From an uncultured Bacteroidales bacterium (GTDB taxonomy: Bacteria > Bacteroidota > Bacteroidia > Bacteroidales > UBA932): 54,116 bases of DNA. Below are positions 48,902 through 54,116 of the stretch, in pieces. The first letter of the stretch is position 1. The number at the start of each line of letters is the position of its first letter. The notes below the pieces were generated by a model. It had not been told where the DNA came from. It worked only from the letters and a program-made list of their open reading frames with translations, and searched no databases. The stretch lies in the NCBI GenBank assembly GCA_900318565.1, contig ONLD01000015.1:1-54116 (forward strand), written 5' to 3'. Position numbers and translations under genes: made by a program.

Positions 48902-49477
48902 ATGTTTTCAGAAAACCACAAAAAATCAGGCTGCATCGAAGTAGTTTGCGGCTCGATGTTCTCCGGAAAGACCGAAGAGCTTATCAGGCGCCTCCGCCGC
49001 GCCCAGTTCGCAAATCAGAAAATCGCCATCTTCAAGCCCGCGATAGACAACCGCTACTCCGACGTGGAGGTGGTCTCGCACGATTTCCACAAGATTTCTT
49101 CCAAGCCCATCGGAGACGCCGCAGATATGCTGAAGGTAGGTCCCGAGATTGAAGTGGTCGGCGTAGATGAGGCCCAGTTCTTCGGAGCCAACCTCGTGGA
49201 CGTGTGCCAGGAACTGGCCGACAGGGGGATACGCGTCATCGTGGCCGGACTTGACACCGACTATCTCGGAAAGCCATTCGGGCCGATGCCTATGCTGATG
49301 GCCGTAGCTGAAGACGTGCAGAAGGTCCACGCAATCTGCGTGAAATGCGGCAACCTCGCCAACCACTCCCACCGCCTCAGCAAGAGCAAGGACCTCGTAG
49401 TCCTCGGAGAGAAGGACATCTACGAGCCCCTCTGCCGCGAGTGCTACAACAAAGCCCTGGCCGAGGAGAGCAAATAA
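48902..49477 (+). CDS. tdk: thymidine kinase (type II)
   Basis: A 191-residue TK1-type kinase that phosphorylates thymidine in the salvage pathway. The P-loop is [17 protein letters not shown] at about residues 15-31; [11 protein letters not shown] is the Walker B/DEAQ motif; [17 protein letters not shown] is the lasso region. The zinc site uses CVKCGNLA and CRECY. The length is normal. It stands alone on the plus strand between rsmI and the recombinase gene, with which it is convergent. Confidence 0.97.
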   Translation: MFSENHKKSGCIEVVCGSMFSGKTEELIRRLRRAQFANQKIAIFKPAIDNRYSDVEVVSHDFHKISSKPIGDAADMLKVGPEIEVVGVDEAQFFGANLVDVCQELADRGIRVIVAGLDTDYLGKPFGPMPMLMAVAEDVQKVHAICVKCGNLANHSHRLSKSKDLVVLGEKDIYEPLCRECYNKALAEESK

Positions 49478-49478
49478 T

Positions 49479-50339
49479 TCAACGTCTGGGATGATGCTCC
49501 AGCACGGCTTTCTGCCAGGTGCGGGAGTCGATGTGCGTGTATATTTCCGTGGTCAGGATGCTTTCGTGCCCCAGCATCTCCTGCACCACGCGCAGGTCGG
49601 CGCCGTTTTCCACGAGGTGCGTGGCGAATGAATGCCTGAAAGTGTGCGGTGAGATTTCCTTTCGCACTCCTGCAAGCATAGCGCGATGCTTCACCATATT
49701 GAACACCGACACGCGGCTAAGGCGCCTGCCTCGGAGGTTCAGGAAGCAAAGGTCCGAGAATTCGGGACCCGCCGGCTCGGGGCGCACCGCCAGCCACAGC
49801 CGCAGGGCATCCAGCGCCGGGACGCCGATCGGCACGAGCCGCTCCTTGTCGCCCTTTCCGACCACCCGCACGAAAGAGGCCTCGAAGTCCACGTGCGATA
49901 TCAGCAGCCCGCAGGCCTCCGAGACGCGCAGCCCGCAGCCATAGAGCACTTCCAGAATGGCCCTGTCGCGTATATCCCCCGGTTTTTCCTGCGGCACGCC
50001 GTCTATGATAGCGCTGACTTCTTCCACCGAGAGCACTTCGGGAAGATAGCGCCCTAGCTTCGGGGCGTCCACCCCGTCGCAAGGGTTGTCCTTCCTCTCC
50101 CCTTCCAGAATCAGAAAGTCGAAATAGGACTTCAGGGCGCTCAGGCAGTGAGCCTGGCTGCGCTTGGAAAGAGTCTCCGAACGGGCGCTAAGATAGCCGG
50201 TCACATCCGCCGCAGAGCATTGCACGGCGGGCTTGCCGTCAAGGAAATTCAGGAAGGCGGCCACCTCCGCACCGTAGGAGGCCACGGTGTTGGGCGAAAG
50301 CCGCCGCTCGATGGATAAAAAATAAGTGTATGGATCCAC
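49479..50339 (-). CDS. XerC/XerD-type tyrosine recombinase
   Basis: A 286-residue tyrosine recombinase of Xer length. The N-terminal SAM-like domain (about 1-90) has FLSIERRLSPNTVASYGAEV. The catalytic residues are seen in order: Arg in GCGLRVSEACGL, Lys in GKGDKERLVP, H-x-x-R in HTFRHSFATHL, His in LGHESILTT and Tyr in TEIYTHI. It likely resolves chromosome dimers at dif. The GTG start at 50339 lies 3 bp after a TAAATTTG box, which fits a leaderless message; the open frame continues to 50615 but through the neighbour's promoter. XerC and XerD cannot be told apart here. Confidence 0.92.
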   Translation of the reverse strand: MDPYTYFLSIERRLSPNTVASYGAEVAAFLNFLDGKPAVQCSAADVTGYLSARSETLSKRSQAHCLSALKSYFDFLILEGERKDNPCDGVDAPKLGRYLPEVLSVEEVSAIIDGVPQEKPGDIRDRAILEVLYGCGLRVSEACGLLISHVDFEASFVRVVGKGDKERLVPIGVPALDALRLWLAVRPEPAGPEFSDLCFLNLRGRRLSRVSVFNMVKHRAMLAGVRKEISPHTFRHSFATHLVENGADLRVVQEMLGHESILTTEIYTHIDSRTWQKAVLEHHPRR

Positions 50340-50342
50340 ACA

Positions 50343-50350
50343 CAAATTTA
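50343..50350 (-). promoter_or_regulatory. -7 box (TAAATTTG) of the recombinase gene
   Basis: The box ends 3 bp before the GTG at 50339. It is divergent from the box at 50363-50370, with 12 bp between them. Confidence 0.55.
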
Positions 50351-50362
50351 GTAATTTTTTCG

Positions 50363-50370
50363 TATATTTG
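50363..50370 (+). promoter_or_regulatory. -7 box (TATATTTG) of the C11 peptidase gene
   Basis: The box lies 12 bp before the ATG at 50383, giving a leader under 10 nt. No TTTG -33 box is clear. Confidence 0.6.
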
Positions 50371-50382
50371 TGAATTCGTACG

Positions 50383-51588
50383 ATGAAGAAGCTCTCGCGC
50401 ATATTCTGTGCCGCTCTCTGCGCACTCATCCTCGCCGCCTGCGGACGGCAGGATCCGGAAGCGCCCTCGATCAGAAGAGTCTTCCTGATGTACTCCGCCG
50501 CTTTCAACAACCTCTCCCCCAACATAGCCCACAACGAACAGCAACTGCTGGAAGGCGATCTGCCTTTCGCGGGAAGTGATGACGTACTTCTTCTGTACTC
50601 GCACCACACCTCCAAAAACGGGGTCTATACCGTGCCGACCAATCCCGTCCTCGTGCGGGCCTACACCGCCCCGAACGGCCTCGTGAAGAAAGACACCCTC
50701 ATCGTCTATCCCGACACCGATGTCAGTTCTTCGCCCGAAGTGCTGCGCCAGGTTCTACTGGACGTCAAAGACCTCTTCCCCGCCTCACAGTACGGACTTC
50801 TCATATCCTCGCACGCAAAGGGCTGGCTTCCAATAGGCTACCAGGAATCGTCCCTGAGTATCTTCAGCGCCCCGGACGACCGGGCCAGGCGCCGGTTCCC
50901 CCTGACCAAGGAGCTGTGCATCGAAAACGTAAAAGGCGGCGGGATGGAGATGACCCCGCTCGCCGACGCAATCCCCTACCATCTGGACTTTTTCATTATG
51001 GACGCCTGCCTGATGGGATGCGTGGAAGTCGCGTATGAGCTCCGGGACAAATGTGACAAGATTATTTTCTCCCCCACAGAAATACTGAGTTACGGTATGA
51101 TATATTCGACTATGGCAAAGCGCCTTTTCGGGTCCGCAGAGGCTGACCTGAAGGGCATTTGCGTGGACTATATGGATTACTATAAGGGACAGACGGGGGC
51201 GTATCAGTCAGCCACCATCACTCTCGTGGACTGTCGCAAGCTTGAGCCTCTGGCATCCGCCTGCGCAGCTTTGGTCGGCAAATATCGCACATCAATTGAA
51301 AATATAAAGCGCAGTCAGATCCAGGCATATTTCTACAACGACCTGCACTGGTTCTACGACCTGCGCGACATTTTCGAGCAAGCCGGCGCCGGGCAGGTGG
51401 AGCTTTCCGCAATCGACGCCGCCCTGCAGGACTGCATCCTATTCAAGGACACGACTCCGACTTTCTTCGGAATCACGATGGACAGGGTCTGCGGTCTGAG
51501 TTGTTATGTGCCGGGAGCGGGCAAGGAAGAGCTGGAAAAGTTCTACAAGACCCTGTCCTGGAACAAAGCGATTGGCCTGATACAATAG
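50383..51588 (+). CDS. clostripain-family (C11) lipoprotein peptidase
   Basis: A 401-residue lipoprotein (MKKLSRIFCAALCALILAAC) with a C11/clostripain-type caspase-like fold. The dyad is His in YGLLISSHAKGWLP and Cys in FFIMDACLMGCVEVAYEL. FLMYSAAFNNLS at the N-terminus and IIFSPTEILSYGMIY after the Cys match the family core. C11 enzymes cut after Arg or Lys, and some activate secreted proteins. It is probably anchored in the envelope. It ends 6 bp before guaB, so guaB may be read from its promoter. Confidence 0.88.
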   Translation: MKKLSRIFCAALCALILAACGRQDPEAPSIRRVFLMYSAAFNNLSPNIAHNEQQLLEGDLPFAGSDDVLLLYSHHTSKNGVYTVPTNPVLVRAYTAPNGLVKKDTLIVYPDTDVSSSPEVLRQVLLDVKDLFPASQYGLLISSHAKGWLPIGYQESSLSIFSAPDDRARRRFPLTKELCIENVKGGGMEMTPLADAIPYHLDFFIMDACLMGCVEVAYELRDKCDKIIFSPTEILSYGMIYSTMAKRLFGSAEADLKGICVDYMDYYKGQTGAYQSATITLVDCRKLEPLASACAALVGKYRTSIENIKRSQIQAYFYNDLHWFYDLRDIFEQAGAGQVELSAIDAALQDCILFKDTTPTFFGITMDRVCGLSCYVPGAGKEELEKFYKTLSWNKAIGLIQ

Positions 51589-53073
<1,485 letters not shown>

Positions 53074-53094
53074 GTTACTTAGTATTGTATAGTT

Positions 53095-54078
53095 ATGGCA
53101 ACAGGAAACATTCGCCCCGCTGAAATGGAGCGCATCACCACGCCCGCTCTGGCGCAGAAATTCATTGAAGAGCAAGTTAAAGAACTACGTGCCCAAATCG
53201 GAGACAAGAAAGTGCTTCTGGCACTCTCCGGAGGCGTCGATTCATCGGTTGTCGCGGCCTTGCTGATCAAGGCTGTCGGGCAGCAGCTGGTATCCGTCCA
53301 CGTGAACCACGGCCTGCTGCGCAAAGGTGAGCCCGAGCAGGTCATCAGGGTGTTCCGTGACGAGCTTAAAGCCAATCTCGTGTACGTGGATGCCACTGAC
53401 CGCTTCCTGGACAAACTGGCAGGAGTCGCCGATCCCGAGCAGAAACGCAAGGTCATCGGTTCCGAATTCATCCGCGTGTTCGAAGAAGAAGCCCGCAAAC
53501 TCGAAGGAATCAGCTTCCTCGCCCAGGGCACTATCTATCCTGACATCCTCGAGTCCGGCCCTGTCAAGTCCCACCACAATGTCGGCGGTCTTCCCGAAGA
53601 TCTCCAATTCGAACTCGTGGAGCCTATCAAGCTGCTCTTCAAGGACGAGGTCCGCGTGGTAGGCAAGGCCTTGGGACTTCCGGACAATATGGTCTTCCGC
53701 CAGCCCTTCCCCGGCCCGGGCCTTGGAGTGCGCTGCACCGGAGCCATCACACGCGACCGCCTGGAAGCCCTCCGCGAATCTGATGCGATTCTGCGTGAAG
53801 AGTTCGCAAAGAACGGCCTTGAGGGTAAGGTGTGGCAGTATTTCACCATCGTGCCCGACTACAAATCGACCGGCGTGAAAGACAACAAACGCAGTTGGGA
53901 CTGGCCGGTCATCATCCGTGCCGTCAACACCCGCGATGCTATGACCGCTACCGTCGAGGAAATCCCTTACCCGCTGCTCCACCACATTGTGCAGCGCATA
54001 GTGACCGAGGTCCCCGGCGTCAACAGAGTCCTCTACGACCTCACCCCCAAGCCCACCGGAACTATCGAGTGGGAATAA
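53095..54078 (+). CDS. guaA: GMP synthase ATP-pyrophosphatase subunit, without glutaminase domain
   Basis: A 327-residue protein that begins directly at the ATP-pyrophosphatase part of GMP synthase. The P-loop LLALSGGVDSSVVAALLIKA is at about residues 42-61; SVHVNHGLLRKGE, FLAQGTIYPDILESG and HHNVGGLPEDLQFELVEPIK follow; the dimerisation domain ends PKPTGTIEWE. The N-terminal glutamine amidotransferase domain (about 190 residues) of the usual bacterial GuaA is missing, as in the split archaeal enzyme. It converts XMP to GMP, using ammonia or a separate glutaminase. It follows guaB by 21 bp. The last 38 bases of the window hold no feature I can name. Confidence 0.93.
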   Translation: MATGNIRPAEMERITTPALAQKFIEEQVKELRAQIGDKKVLLALSGGVDSSVVAALLIKAVGQQLVSVHVNHGLLRKGEPEQVIRVFRDELKANLVYVDATDRFLDKLAGVADPEQKRKVIGSEFIRVFEEEARKLEGISFLAQGTIYPDILESGPVKSHHNVGGLPEDLQFELVEPIKLLFKDEVRVVGKALGLPDNMVFRQPFPGPGLGVRCTGAITRDRLEALRESDAILREEFAKNGLEGKVWQYFTIVPDYKSTGVKDNKRSWDWPVIIRAVNTRDAMTATVEEIPYPLLHHIVQRIVTEVPGVNRVLYDLTPKPTGTIEWE

Positions 54079-54116
54079 GCTAGCCCACCCCGAATAAACG
54101 GAAGTCTCGTCCCCTT

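Overview
The window reads as a chromosomal segment of a Bacteroidota bacterium, most likely an uncultured member of the order Bacteroidales. The evidence is the promoter type: a -7 box TAnnTTTG, often with a TTTG -33 box 19-20 bp upstream, stands before most transcription units. Shine-Dalgarno sites are rare. SPII lipoproteins with fimbrillin-like, PCMD, Ig-like and OB-type domains are abundant, and core genes (rplS, dnaJ, grpE, guaB, rsmI, tdk, xerC-like) have Bacteroidota-like sequences. The DNA is GC-rich with strong codon bias, except for a lower-GC island at about 33.2-36.2 kb.

Layout. 0.2-6.7 kb: a membrane protein, two paralogous small lipoproteins, an acyltransferase-3, a YhfC-type membrane protein, a sensor kinase and a DMT transporter. 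6.9-8.2 kb: a zinc alcohol dehydrogenase. 8.3-12.3 kb (minus): an operon of GT4 glycosyltransferase, PCMD-like protein, 45-residue peptide and PCMD/fimbrillin-like lipoprotein. 12.4-13.5 kb: an LD-carboxypeptidase. 13.5-16.6 kb: a repeat-rich patch with an ORF6N/PLD-like gene and a PD-(D/E)XK (Rpn-type) gene separated by arrays of an exact 51-bp repeat. 16.7-18.1 kb: a TMEM43-family protein. 18.3-23.3 kb (minus): a surface operon in which two short peptides alternate with two large fimbrillin-like lipoproteins. 23.4-33.1 kb: housekeeping genes (BaiN/HI0933 flavoprotein, DUF1846, SlyD, GT2, TrkA, GlpT, GrpE-DnaJ, L19) and a tRNA-Arg(ACG).

33.15-36.2 kb is an island next to the tRNA. It holds a mobile-element gene remnant, a three-gene AbiE-like operon (winged-helix protein, nucleotidyltransferase, calcineurin-like phosphoesterase) and a broken acetyltransferase. 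36.3-54.1 kb returns to chromosomal backbone: a Tat-exported phosphoesterase with an SGNH hydrolase, PreA, DsbD, a sodium:solute symporter, a peroxide-defence operon (ferritin-like, glutathione peroxidase, OhrR/MarR), DUF389, a YiiX-like lipoprotein, a ComEA-like HhH protein with RsmI, thymidine kinase, a XerC/D recombinase, a C11 peptidase, guaB and a GuaA that lacks the glutaminase domain.

The most unusual signals are: (1) a family of 45-51-residue peptides, each coded directly before and coupled to a fimbrillin-like lipoprotein, three times in this window; (2) the 51-bp repeat arrays and the duplicated ~90-bp block that bracket the ORF6N and Rpn genes like cassettes; (3) the tRNA-linked AbiE-like operon with an added phosphoesterase; (4) several transcripts that appear leaderless. 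Functions come from reading motifs by eye; no database search was run.
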